A DNA stretch of 64,000 nucleotides from Sneathiella sp. P13V-1. GTDB lineage: Bacteria; Pseudomonadota; Alphaproteobacteria; Sneathiellales; Sneathiellaceae. The stretch's first letter is position 1. The number at the start of each line of letters is the position of its first letter. The stretch spans positions 806,001 to 870,000 of the forward strand of contig NZ_WYEU01000001.1 in NCBI RefSeq assembly GCF_015143595.1. The letters are read 5' to 3'. The notes beneath the pieces are model-generated. The model had not been told where the DNA came from. It saw only the letters and a program-made list of their open reading frames with translations, and did not search any database. The position numbers and the translations under genes are program-made. Shown here piece after piece: positions 1 through 7,947 of the stretch.

Positions 1-1045
1 CTGTCATTTCACGGTCCAGATCTGCACTTTTGGATTTGACCAGGTCAGAAAGGGACGGGCCGGAGACAACGGATCCGTCCAGACGCTTGTAACGTCCTGA
101 ATAAACGTTGCGAATACCGATCTGATCAAAATAGTGGGAGTTATGCGTGTTATCGGAAAAACAATCATGCTCTTCTTCCGGATCCTTCAACATGAGACCC
201 AGCTTCATGCGCTCACCTGCCAATTCACCATAGGACAGAGATCCCATACCTGTCAGCATCACAGAAAGAGCGGTTGAAGGGTTTTTCATCAAACCAACAC
301 GTGCCGCGCCGCCTGCTTTCCAGTTGGCCAGCATTTCTTCCAGATCAGTAATCAGCAAACTAGTTGCTGATACCAGATACTCTGCGCGGCGGTCACAATT
401 CCCGCCCGTGCAGTTCTTCACGTCAAAATCTGTGTAAGGGCGATTACCTGCACCGGCACCTGTCCCGTTCAGGTCCTGCCCCCACAAAAGAAATTCAATG
501 GCGTGATACCCTGTGGCCACATTGGCTTCTACGTCTTCTGCTTCATGCAAAGTGTCTGCAAGCAAGGCAGGGGTAATTTTTGAGGCATCCACTTTTTTAC
601 CGCTGACGGTCAACGTGCTGTTGGCAATCACATTTACAGTATAAAGCGCGTTTTCATCGGATTCGCTACCATAACCCTGATCCACATAATCTATCAGACC
701 TTCGTCCAGTGGCCACGCATTTACGCGACCTTCCCAGTCGTCGACAATGGCATTACCGAAACGATAAGCTTCACTTTGCTGATAAGGAACACGGGCCGCA
801 ACCCAGGCCGCACGCGCCGCATCCAATGACCCTTGAGAAGGGTTGGCAACAAGCGCATTAACAGCAGCCTTCAGCGCTTTGGCACTGATCAGGCTATCTT
901 CATAAATCGCTTCAGCCACGTTGGCATAAGTTTCGACAATTGCTTTCTCCTTTACCATTTCCGCAGCCGCAAGCGGGCTGGACAGTAGTGAAGTCGCAGC
1001 AATGGTCACGCCCATCGCCTGCACAAATCGTTTTCCAAACAGCAT
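1..1045 (-). CDS. Imelysin-family (iron-regulated) periplasmic protein, 3' end beyond window
   Basis: The reading frame starts MLFGKRFVQAMGVTIAAT, a signal peptide likely cleaved near SSPLAAAE, and stays open to the window edge (about 348 codons), so the C-terminus is missing. The motif GYHAIEFLLWG matches the GxHxxE signature of imelysin/IrpA-type proteins, a two-helical-bundle periplasmic family usually linked to iron uptake. The start at 1045 is preceded by AAAGAGA. A Fur-like box lies about 100 bases upstream, which fits iron control. The exact role (iron binding or iron-regulated accessory protein) cannot be told from sequence. Confidence 0.85.
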   Translation of the reverse strand, partial: MLFGKRFVQAMGVTIAATSLLSSPLAAAEMVKEKAIVETYANVAEAIYEDSLISAKALKAAVNALVANPSQGSLDAARAAWVAARVPYQQSEAYRFGNAIVDDWEGRVNAWPLDEGLIDYVDQGYGSESDENALYTVNVIANSTLTVSGKKVDASKITPALLADTLHEAEDVEANVATGYHAIEFLLWGQDLNGTGAGAGNRPYTDFDVKNCTGGNCDRRAEYLVSATSLLITDLEEMLANWKAGGAARVGLMKNPSTALSVMLTGMGSLSYGELAGERMKLGLMLKDPEEEHDCFSDNTHNSHYFDQIGIRNVYSGRYKRLDGSVVSGPSLSDLVKSKSADLDREMT

Positions 1046-1141
1046 TAAATTTCTCTTTGTAAGTGGGATGAGGGTGAAATAGCGGAACTGCCCCACGCGA
1101 TTTCTCCCTCAAAAAAACTGGTGGAATTTTAATAATGCTTT

Positions 1142-1156
1142 TGAGAATGATTTGCA
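1142..1156. promoter_or_regulatory. Candidate Fur-type box upstream of the imelysin gene
   Basis: TGAGAATGATTTGCA reads as a 7-1-7 inverted repeat in which five of seven positions match between arms. It resembles the Fur core TGATAATNATTATCA. It lies roughly 100 bases upstream of the imelysin start. No binding data; inferred from pattern and gene context. Confidence 0.45.
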
Positions 1157-1213
1157 AGTAGTAAAAACTGACTATGCCATATTGGGAGTAATCTCGTTTT
1201 TAAAACCTGCTAA

Positions 1214-1906
1214 TTAAGTGGCACGCACCATTTTGAACGCGATCGACCCCGCAAAAGTGGTTTTACCGCTTCCTGTGGTTAGGTTGTGATCTGCATTAAA
1301 CAAGAATGAACCAGCTCCGCCTTCACCATCTTTACAGGTCATATCCCAAATCCCCCTATTCCCTCTTTTGAATTGGAAAACCACACGGCACTGACGGTTG
1401 TCATCTACAATAAATTCTTCGGTCTGGCCTTCTTTCCCCTGTTGAGAGAGGTTAAACGAATGAGTTGTTTTAGTCTCCTTGTCGACCCAGGTGACGGTCA
1501 ATAGATGGGGGGTGTCTTTCAAGACAAACTTGGGAGCCTTAGTTGGATAGGATTTCTGAGAAAGCGCCTCTTTTTTTGCGTAGGTCAGTTTAAGGCTACC
1601 ATTCACATAACCGCATTCTGGCGGAGTTGCCCAGTCGTATTGCGTATAGTTTATGAAATGCCGATAACCCGCTTCGAATTCACTACTATTGCTGTATTTG
1701 GTACGAAAATGATTGATGATTTTGTTATCAATCCTATTACCCGTGAACTGAGCACACATCTCACTATAGCCGACAAATCGCCCCAGATTCTTTTCTCCAA
1801 AAATAATCCCAGGCTCTTGACCTTTAAGGTTCTTGTTAGACGTTTGACAAGCAACCAATCCACCTGCAATTGCAATCAATACAGACACCCTAATAACTGT
1901 TTTCAT
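1214..1906 (-). CDS. Putative lipoprotein, paralogue of the adjacent upstream gene
   Basis: A 230-residue protein starting MKTVIRVSVLIAIAGG with a lipobox ending LVAC, so a lipid-anchored envelope protein is expected. I chose the ATG at 1906 because GGGG lies seven bases ahead of it and the lipobox then falls near residue 20; an upstream in-frame Met would put 12 polar residues before the signal. The body shares VGYSEMC, FEAGYR, a CxxVNxSLKxxY block, and a C-terminal Cys-Asp-Gly-Glu stretch followed by NLTT with the neighbour at 1911-2612. I do not recognise the family. It lies 4 bases after that neighbour, so the two form an operon. Confidence 0.75.
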   Translation of the reverse strand: MKTVIRVSVLIAIAGGLVACQTSNKNLKGQEPGIIFGEKNLGRFVGYSEMCAQFTGNRIDNKIINHFRTKYSNSSEFEAGYRHFINYTQYDWATPPECGYVNGSLKLTYAKKEALSQKSYPTKAPKFVLKDTPHLLTVTWVDKETKTTHSFNLSQQGKEGQTEEFIVDDNRQCRVVFQFKRGNRGIWDMTCKDGEGGAGSFLFNADHNLTTGSGKTTFAGSIAFKMVRAT

Positions 1907-1910
1907 ATTC

Positions 1911-2612
1911 TTACCCCGAAGATTTCTCTGACAATGGCACAAGTCTGAAATCTATGGTTTTTGATCCAACCTTACCGCCCCCCGAATAGATACTTGTGGT
2001 GAGGTTTCCATCAAACCTACCTTTTGCACTTTCTCCATCATCACAGGAGAATTTCCAGTATCCTTTTGGTTTTGTAGTTACAGACCATTCGAACTTGCAG
2101 AATTTACCTTTTTCAAGTTCGATGTAGTCACTGATTTTCCGCAGATAACTCGTTTTTATAGAAGTGGTGATAATCTCATAAGTCTTGACGTCACCATTTC
2201 CATCCCATTCCAAAGACAGTTTATGACGCTTGCGCTCATTAGACTGGGCAGAGGCTGATTTGTTTGGCTCAGCCACCCAATTATTAAACCTCTCATAGGA
2301 GTATTTAAGGGAAGCATTTACATGAGGGCAGTTCTGCAAACCTGTGACAAAGCCGGATCCCACCAAACTTGAATTCAAGCGGTACCCAGCGTCAAAACTT
2401 GGGTCATCTCCGTGAATTTTTTTGAAATGGGCAAGAATTTTGTTTTCAACAGAAAGGCCGCGGTGAAAACTACACACCTCGCTATATCCAACGGCCCAAC
2501 CCAGATGATTTGGGTTTTTATAGAGCTCTGGTTTCTTGCCTGACGCGTTTTCTGTTGTCTGACAGGCTGCCAAGGTAAGAAATAAGCACACTACTCCAAC
2601 TATACGTCCCAT
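1911..2612 (-). CDS. Putative lipoprotein, first of a tandem paralogous pair
   Basis: A 233-residue protein with signal MGRIVGVVCLFLTLAAC, a clear lipobox (LAAC) with the mature Cys at residue 17. GGAGGGG precedes the start. Shared motifs with the next gene are VGYSEVC, FDAGYR, CPHVNASLKYSY, FCKFEW and SCDDGESAKG followed by NLTT. The conserved cysteines could pair in the periplasm. Both genes are visibly AT-richer than the genes around them. Function unknown; the pair looks like an old tandem duplication. Confidence 0.75.
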   Translation of the reverse strand: MGRIVGVVCLFLTLAACQTTENASGKKPELYKNPNHLGWAVGYSEVCSFHRGLSVENKILAHFKKIHGDDPSFDAGYRLNSSLVGSGFVTGLQNCPHVNASLKYSYERFNNWVAEPNKSASAQSNERKRHKLSLEWDGNGDVKTYEIITTSIKTSYLRKISDYIELEKGKFCKFEWSVTTKPKGYWKFSCDDGESAKGRFDGNLTTSIYSGGGKVGSKTIDFRLVPLSEKSSG

Positions 2613-2725
2613 GACCCCTCCGAGCGTATATTTTAACTTTTTTACTACATTAAATTGTTTACCCTTTTATGTATAGAAAAACCTTAGCTATACTCCTGTT
2701 GCTATTCACCTGAAGGGGCAGAGAT

Positions 2726-3490
2726 GTGAATTTCAGAAACAGCCAGAAAATTGACGCACCATTTGATGCGGCCGTTGTGATCCCGACCATTGTGCGGCCT
2801 GAACTGGTGCGGGCCATGGAATCTCTGTTTCGTCAGGATCTCAAGGGGACAATTCAGGTTCTCATTGGCGTGGATAAGTGCCTTGGGGATGAGTCGATCC
2901 TTGATGACATTCTAAAAGCGGCCCCAAAGAAGGTAACGGTTTCCATTGTGGATCCGGGATATTCAACCTCTACCCGGCATACAGGGGTGCATTCCGCACG
3001 AGACGGTGGCTCCCTTCGCACCGTCATGAGTTTCCTAGCTAACAGTCAGTATGTCTCTTATCTGGATGACGATAACTATGTGGCACCGGAGCATATCTCC
3101 TCTCAACTACGTGCCATCAAAGGTGTGGACTGGACCTGCTCGCTGCGTTGGTTGGTGGATGAGGAAACCGATGAGTTGCTTACCATAGATAAATGGCACT
3201 CCGTGGGGATTGGAACAACCACTTTACAAAATCACAAAGGCGGATTTGCCGACCCCAACACCATTATGGTGGATAAACTGTCTTGCGCCCCGCTTCTGCA
3301 CACCTGGTCGAAGGAATATTTCTCCAAGGAGGGCATGGCCGGGGCGGATCGCCGCTTTTCAGATTCGCTCATCCGCAATAGAAGCCACCGCCCGACGGGC
3401 CGGGCAACGACCTTTTATTTTCTCCGCCCGAACAGCGTTCTTTGGAAACATATCCGCGCCGAGAAAGCAAAAGCCGCACAATCAGCCTGA
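2726..3490 (+). CDS. Glycosyltransferase, family 2-like (GT-A fold)
   Basis: A 254-residue soluble protein that begins at GTG, with GAAGGGG eight bases upstream; the nearby ATG at 2724 runs straight into a stop. The N-terminal [14 protein letters not shown] matches the nucleotide-sugar binding beta-strand of GT-A enzymes, and YLDDDNYV near residue 117 is the DxD metal/nucleotide motif. No membrane segment is evident. Donor and acceptor cannot be read from sequence. The last 9 bases overlap the end of the convergent UDP-xylose synthase gene, a possible source of its donor sugar. Confidence 0.75.
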   Translation: MNFRNSQKIDAPFDAAVVIPTIVRPELVRAMESLFRQDLKGTIQVLIGVDKCLGDESILDDILKAAPKKVTVSIVDPGYSTSTRHTGVHSARDGGSLRTVMSFLANSQYVSYLDDDNYVAPEHISSQLRAIKGVDWTCSLRWLVDEETDELLTIDKWHSVGIGTTTLQNHKGGFADPNTIMVDKLSCAPLLHTWSKEYFSKEGMAGADRRFSDSLIRNRSHRPTGRATTFYFLRPNSVLWKHIRAEKAKAAQSA

Positions 3491-4432
3491 TATCTTCAAC
3501 AGCTGATCAAAATAGGAAATGGTTTTGGCAAGACCCTCTTCCAGTTTGGTTGACGGTTGCCAGTTCAACAATTTCTTTGCTTTTGTAATATCCGGGCAGC
3601 GCTGGGTTGGATCATCTTGCGGTAAAGGCCGATAGGTAATCTCTGACTTGGATCCAGTGAGAGCGACGATCTTCTCTGCCAGTTCCCGAATACTGTACTC
3701 ATCCGGGTTACCCACATTTACGGGCCCTGTCTTATCTTCTTCCAGCGCCATCATGGCCATCATGCCGTCGATCAGATCATCCACATAACAGAAGGATCGG
3801 GTTTGAGACCCATCCCCATAGAGCGTGATCGGCTCATTTTTGAGCGCCTGCACGATAAAATTGGACACCACACGTCCATCATTTGGGTGCATGTGAGGCC
3901 CGTAAGTATTGAAAATGCGCATCACCCGAATGGACAGGTCATGCTGCTGCTCATAATCATGGAAAAGGGTTTCCGCACAGCGTTTCCCCTCATCATAACA
4001 GGCGCGCGGCCCAAATGTGTTGACCCGTCCCCTGTAGGTTTCCGGCTGAGGGTGAATTTCAGGATCGCCGTAAACCTCACTGGTAGACGCTTGCAGAATA
4101 CGGGCCTTCACGCGCTTGGCAAGCCCCAGAACATTGATCGCGCCATGTACGCTGGTCTTCGTCGTCTGCACCGGGTCAAACTGGTAATGTACAGGGGAAG
4201 CCGGACAGGCCAAGTTGTAGATCTGGTCGACCTCCACATAAAGCGGGAAGGTGACATCGTGACGCATGAGTTCGAAATTAGGTTTACCCAGCAACGAAAG
4301 AACATTGTTTTTTGAGCCGGTAAAGAAGTTATCGACGCAAAGAACATCATGCCCCTGATCCACCAGCCGCTGACACAGATGTGATCCCAAAAACCCCGCA
4401 CCACCTGTTACCAGCACCTTTTTCTGTTCCAT
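3482..4432 (-). CDS. uxs: UDP-glucuronic acid decarboxylase (UDP-xylose synthase)
   Basis: A 316-residue extended short-chain dehydrogenase that converts UDP-glucuronate to UDP-xylose with bound NAD. The Rossmann motif [10 protein letters not shown] is near residue 10, the catalytic block [15 protein letters not shown] is near 125, and the catalytic YDEGK pair is near 150. MRIFNTYGP and SFCYVDDLI are typical of the UXS/UGD family. Length is normal for bacterial Uxs. It provides UDP-xylose for envelope or capsule glycans. It is convergent with the glycosyltransferase at 2726-3490. Confidence 0.88.
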   Translation of the reverse strand: MEQKKVLVTGGAGFLGSHLCQRLVDQGHDVLCVDNFFTGSKNNVLSLLGKPNFELMRHDVTFPLYVEVDQIYNLACPASPVHYQFDPVQTTKTSVHGAINVLGLAKRVKARILQASTSEVYGDPEIHPQPETYRGRVNTFGPRACYDEGKRCAETLFHDYEQQHDLSIRVMRIFNTYGPHMHPNDGRVVSNFIVQALKNEPITLYGDGSQTRSFCYVDDLIDGMMAMMALEEDKTGPVNVGNPDEYSIRELAEKIVALTGSKSEITYRPLPQDDPTQRCPDITKAKKLLNWQPSTKLEEGLAKTISYFDQLLKISG

Positions 4433-4589
4433 TTTCGCCCCCGAAATTGATCAATGGAATTGGCCTTATACAGTAGTGTAAATTAACAAAGCCTCAATTT
4501 ATTTACGCACAAAATCTGCCTTAAGTACTGATTATTATTGCAATTGCACAATTCCTTTATTTACAAGGGACCTTATTCTGATACTATTT

Positions 4590-4770
4590 TTTTGCTCTAG
4601 AATAAGAATTTACATCAGGGAACACGGTAGGAGGGACACTCTGATCCGGGACTGCCCCCGCAACTGTGAACGTGGAGCCCCTTCAAATTGCCACTGGGAA
4701 ACCGGGAAGGCGAAGGTTGGTTTTGAAGCGTGAGTCAGGACACCTGAAGAGCAAAGAGAAAACACGCGGC
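4590..4770 (+). promoter_or_regulatory. Cobalamin (adenosylcobalamin) riboswitch
   Basis: The leader carries conserved cobalamin aptamer pieces in order: ATCCGGGACTGCCCCCGCAA at about 4642, GCCACTGGGAAACCGGGAAG near 4690, and GAGTCAGGACACCTG near 4732. Downstream, TTGCAC (4785-4790) can pair with GTGCAA (4796-4801) just ahead of the ribosome site AGGAG (4805-4809), which suggests control of translation initiation. Aptamer ends are approximate. The 4433-4590 stretch before it is AT-rich and holds nothing else I recognise. Confidence 0.93.
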
Positions 4771-4817
4771 ATAGCCGCCAGAAATTGCACGGTGGGTGCA
4801 AAACAGGAGTTATAAAA

Positions 4818-5495
4818 ATGCATATTGAACCAGGAATTGTTCAAGGCGCGAAAATGGGGCTTAGCTTTGCAACTGCCGCAGCAGCCTTTGGCGTCGTTCT
4901 CAAAAACAGCTGGACCGCGATTAAGACAGAAGGTCTGATCTCCCTGCTCGTGCGCAGTGTGATCGCCACTGTCCTTGTCTTCAGCTTCTTCGAAGTCCTC
5001 CCACGTCAACCGATCGGCATCTCTGAGGTTCACTTCATCTTGGGATCAACATTGTTCCTGATGTTCGGTGCGGCTCCTGCTGCAATTGGCCTGGCTCTCG
5101 GCCTTCTGACACAAGGTCTTCTGTTCGCGCCATATGACCTGCCGATGTATTTCGTCAACATCACAACATTGCTGGTTCCATTGATGGCGGTAGCGGCGAT
5201 TGCAAAACGCATCATTCCAGCAAAAACAGCCTATAAAGACGTGACCTACAAGCAAGCACTGGCTCTGTCCACAGCTTATCAGGGTGGCATTGTTGCCTGG
5301 GTTGCTTTCTGGGCATTTTATGGCCAGGGCTTTGGCGCGGAAACACTTGCTTCCGTTGGTTCTTTCGGAGCGGCTTACATGATCGTCATCCTGTTTGAAC
5401 CACTTGTTGATCTGGGTGTTCTGGCCATGGCCAAGACATTCCACCAGCTGAAAGACAGTCCGCTGTTCCACGATCGTCTGTATAACGGCGCGTAA
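4818..5495 (+). CDS. CbiM-like membrane protein (ECF-type cobalt transporter S component)
   Basis: A 225-residue multispanning membrane protein beginning MHIEPGIVQGAK. CbiM-family proteins depend on an N-terminal Met-His for metal binding, so the ATG at 4818, with AGGAG five to six bases ahead of the AT-rich spacer, is preferred over the in-frame ATG at 4785 that lies in the leader hairpin. The core EVHFILGSTLFLMFGAAPAA is characteristic of the family. A cobalamin riboswitch controls it, implying cobalt or corrinoid supply. No CbiN, CbiQ or CbiO gene is nearby, so energising partners are elsewhere or absent. Confidence 0.82.
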   Translation: MHIEPGIVQGAKMGLSFATAAAAFGVVLKNSWTAIKTEGLISLLVRSVIATVLVFSFFEVLPRQPIGISEVHFILGSTLFLMFGAAPAAIGLALGLLTQGLLFAPYDLPMYFVNITTLLVPLMAVAAIAKRIIPAKTAYKDVTYKQALALSTAYQGGIVAWVAFWAFYGQGFGAETLASVGSFGAAYMIVILFEPLVDLGVLAMAKTFHQLKDSPLFHDRLYNGA

Positions 5496-5520
5496 ATATA
5501 TAGCGACTAACAGTTTCAAG

Positions 5521-5547
5521 AAGCCCCGGTTTTCCGGGGCTTTTTTT
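5521..5547 (+). terminator. Rho-independent terminator of the CbiM-like gene
   Basis: Stem AAGCCCCGG / CCGGGGCTT with a TTTT loop and a run of seven T. It sits 26 bases after the stop codon. Confidence 0.9.
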
Positions 5548-5592
5548 GTGTTTATTTTCTCCTAGTTTCCTTATGTGACTTAATCACCGACA

Positions 5593-5639
5593 GTTCACAT
5601 TCTTGTGATCTATTCTAGTTTAGATAAGTAAAATAGATC
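5593..5639. promoter_or_regulatory. Two overlapping inverted repeats upstream of the SQR fusion gene
   Basis: One repeat is TCACA-TTCT-TGTGA (5595-5608), extendable with one mismatch to 5593-5610. The second is GATCTATT (5607-5614) pairing with AATAGATC (5632-5639). Both lie within 75 bases of the start of the phosphatase/sulfide oxidoreductase gene and are candidate operators. I cannot assign a regulator; they do not match the SqrR pattern I know (GATTC-N8-GAATC). Confidence 0.35.
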
Positions 5640-5666
5640 AGGCCGGACACGCTTTAGGAGGAAATG

Positions 5667-7340
5667 ATGGAAGCGAAGAAAATCTCGGACAGCTTGTCCG
5701 TCAGCCCGCAAATCACCAAAGATGATATCGCCGCATTAAAGGAAATGGGGTTTCGTTCCATTATTTGTAACAGACCCGATGGCGAGGGGGCGGATCAACC
5801 AACATTTGAAGAAATCGAAGCCGCCGCTAACGAAGTGGGCCTTACCATCAAATACCAACCTGTCACCTCCGGCAAGGTAACTGATGAAGATGCCGAGAAA
5901 TTTGGCGCCCTGTTTGAAGAACTTCCAAAACCTGTCTTCGCTTATTGTCGTACAGGCACCCGCTCTGCCACCCTCTGGTCCCTCTCCCAAGCGGAGAAAA
6001 TGGAGCTTTCAGATATTCTGACGCAGACAAAAGCCGCGGGCTATGACATGGCTGGAGTGGTGCGCCGCATTGCCAATGGCGGAAAAACTCCAACGGATCT
6101 TGCCGATGCCAGCTATGATGTGGTGATCGTGGGCGGGGGTGCCGCAGGGATTTCTGTGGCGTCCAGCCTGCATAGCCGCCTTCCCGACCTGAATGTTGCC
6201 ATCATTGATCCAGCTGATATCCACTATTACCAGCCCGGCTGGACAATGGTGGGCGGTGGTATTTTTAACGCCGCAGATACAGCAAAAACCATGGGCTCCC
6301 TGATCCCGCAGGGTGTTCATTGGGTGAAATCAGCTGTGGCCGCGTTCGAACCTTCCGACAACGCCGTCATTCTGGACGGCTGCCGAGTCGTCAAATACAA
6401 ACGCCTGATTGTTTGCCCCGGCCTTAAACTGGACTGGCACAAGGTGGATGGCCTTGTGGAGACATTGGGTAAAAACGGGGTAACCTCCAACTACCGCTAT
6501 GACCTGGCCCCTTATACATGGGAGTTGGTGCGCGGTCTTCGCAAAGGTCGGGCGCTCTTTACCCAGCCACCCATGCCGATTAAGTGTGCGGGTGCGCCGC
6601 AAAAGGCCATGTATCTCTCCGCTGATCACTGGTTCAGAACGGGTGTCTTGAAGGATATTGATATTCAATTCCATAACGCAGGCGGTGTGTTATTCGGTGT
6701 GCCTGACTATGTTCCCGCTTTGATGGAATATGTGGAGAAATACAATGCGGACCTCAACTTCTTCAACAATCTGATTGCCGTTGACGGTATTTCGAAAACA
6801 GCCACCTTCCAGGTGAACAAACCCGACACCGACCCTGAAACCGTCACGGTCGAATTTGATATGATGCATGTCTGCCCACCGCAGACAGCCCCAGATTTCA
6901 TCCGCGTCTCCCCCCTTGCGGATGCTGCAGGGTGGGTTGATGTGGATCAGTCCACCCTGCGCCACAAAAGTTTCGACAATATCTGGTCCTTAGGTGACGT
7001 GATGAACGCCCCCAACGCCAAGACAGCCGCCGCAGCCCGCATGCAAGCCCCGGTTGTTGCCGCAAATGTAGCTGCAGATATTCAAGGACAGGGTGCTTAT
7101 GGTCATTATGACGGTTATGGATCCTGCCCGCTCACGGTGGAGCGCGGCAAGATTGTCCTTGCGGAGTTTGGATATGGCGGAAAACTGCTACCGAGCTTCC
7201 CCAAATGGGTCATCAACGGCACGCGCCCTTCCCGACTTGCTTGGCTGTTGAAAGAGCAGATTCTACCTCCAGTCTACTGGAAGGGTATGCTTAAAGGGAA
7301 AGAATGGATGGTAAAACCGGAAAAAGTTTCCGCCGGTTGA
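5667..7340 (+). CDS. Fusion of a Blh/dual-specificity phosphatase-like domain with sulfide:quinone oxidoreductase
   Basis: About 557 residues. Residues 1-115 form a Blh/DUF442-type phosphatase-like domain with the CX5R loop CRTGTRS (Cys near 95). From about 150 comes an FAD Rossmann motif VVIVGGGAAG, then an SQR body with Cys near 308 (IKCAGAPQKAMY) and Cys near 404 (HVCPPQTAP), the pair expected to form the sulfide-reactive disulfide. SQR oxidises sulfide and passes electrons to quinone at the inner membrane. AGGAGG at 5656-5661 is five bases from the ATG at 5667 and only two from that at 5664, so I prefer 5667. It stands alone with its own upstream repeats. Confidence 0.88.
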   Translation: MEAKKISDSLSVSPQITKDDIAALKEMGFRSIICNRPDGEGADQPTFEEIEAAANEVGLTIKYQPVTSGKVTDEDAEKFGALFEELPKPVFAYCRTGTRSATLWSLSQAEKMELSDILTQTKAAGYDMAGVVRRIANGGKTPTDLADASYDVVIVGGGAAGISVASSLHSRLPDLNVAIIDPADIHYYQPGWTMVGGGIFNAADTAKTMGSLIPQGVHWVKSAVAAFEPSDNAVILDGCRVVKYKRLIVCPGLKLDWHKVDGLVETLGKNGVTSNYRYDLAPYTWELVRGLRKGRALFTQPPMPIKCAGAPQKAMYLSADHWFRTGVLKDIDIQFHNAGGVLFGVPDYVPALMEYVEKYNADLNFFNNLIAVDGISKTATFQVNKPDTDPETVTVEFDMMHVCPPQTAPDFIRVSPLADAAGWVDVDQSTLRHKSFDNIWSLGDVMNAPNAKTAAAARMQAPVVAANVAADIQGQGAYGHYDGYGSCPLTVERGKIVLAEFGYGGKLLPSFPKWVINGTRPSRLAWLLKEQILPPVYWKGMLKGKEWMVKPEKVSAG

Positions 7341-7581
7341 GACATATAAGTCAAATTCCTGTCATATAAGGCTGTCAGAGTAACCTTACTGCTAAAATCA
7401 GTTGACCATGACAGATTTCCAGTAAACACTCTGGCAGCGAAACATTCGATTTGAGATTCCGACCCGTCTGTCTGCAGATAGACACAAGGCTAACAGAAAG
7501 CATGTTCGTTGAAGAACTGGGTCCTTTCGAATCTATAATCGGCAGGGCCCTGATATTAAAAGCTATCGAAGGAGATTTAAG

Positions 7582-7791
7582 ATGGCGACAGGTACCGTAA
7601 AATGGTTCAATGCAACTAAAGGATACGGATTTATTGAACCCGACGATGGAGGTGCGGATGCATTCGTACATATCTCCGCCGTTGAACGCGCGGGCCTTTC
7701 AAGTTTGAAAGACGGACAAAAAGTATCTTACGAACTGGTTCCAGGTCGTACCGGCAAGTCATCTGCAGAAGAATTGGCAATTGTCGAATAA
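7582..7791 (+). CDS. Cold-shock domain protein (CspA family)
   Basis: A 69-residue single cold-shock domain. RNP1 is KGYGFI (residues 13-18) and RNP2 is AFVHI (near 28). It binds single-stranded RNA/DNA and acts as an RNA chaperone. GAAGGAGA precedes the ATG. The 240 bases upstream contain no gene and are long enough for the structured 5' leader often found in csp genes; I could not identify a clear promoter in them. Confidence 0.95.
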   Translation: MATGTVKWFNATKGYGFIEPDDGGADAFVHISAVERAGLSSLKDGQKVSYELVPGRTGKSSAEELAIVE

Positions 7792-7798
7792 TGGATCT

Positions 7799-7820
7799 AC
7801 GCCCGGCACTGTCCGGGCGT
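7799..7820 (+). terminator. Hairpin after the cold-shock gene, possible terminator
   Basis: Perfect stem ACGCCCGG / CCGGGCGT with loop CACTGT, 7 bases after the stop codon. Only a poor T-tract follows, so it may be a weak terminator or an mRNA-stabilising stem. Confidence 0.5.
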
Positions 7821-7947
7821 AACCTATTTCCCCAAAATCAACATAAAATGTTGTTTTAAAACAGATAATTTTCCCCTCGACAATTTGCTTTTTAAATTTC
7901 ATCCTAAATGAAATGGAATTCTAACGGGCATAAGACCGAGGCGCGAC

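Noticed and set aside
912-1157. Minus-strand frame of 81 codons crossing the imelysin start
   Set aside because: It overlaps the signal peptide and Fur-like box in another frame and has no support.
3803-4315. Plus-strand frame of 170 codons
   Set aside because: Antisense of the UDP-xylose synthase gene.
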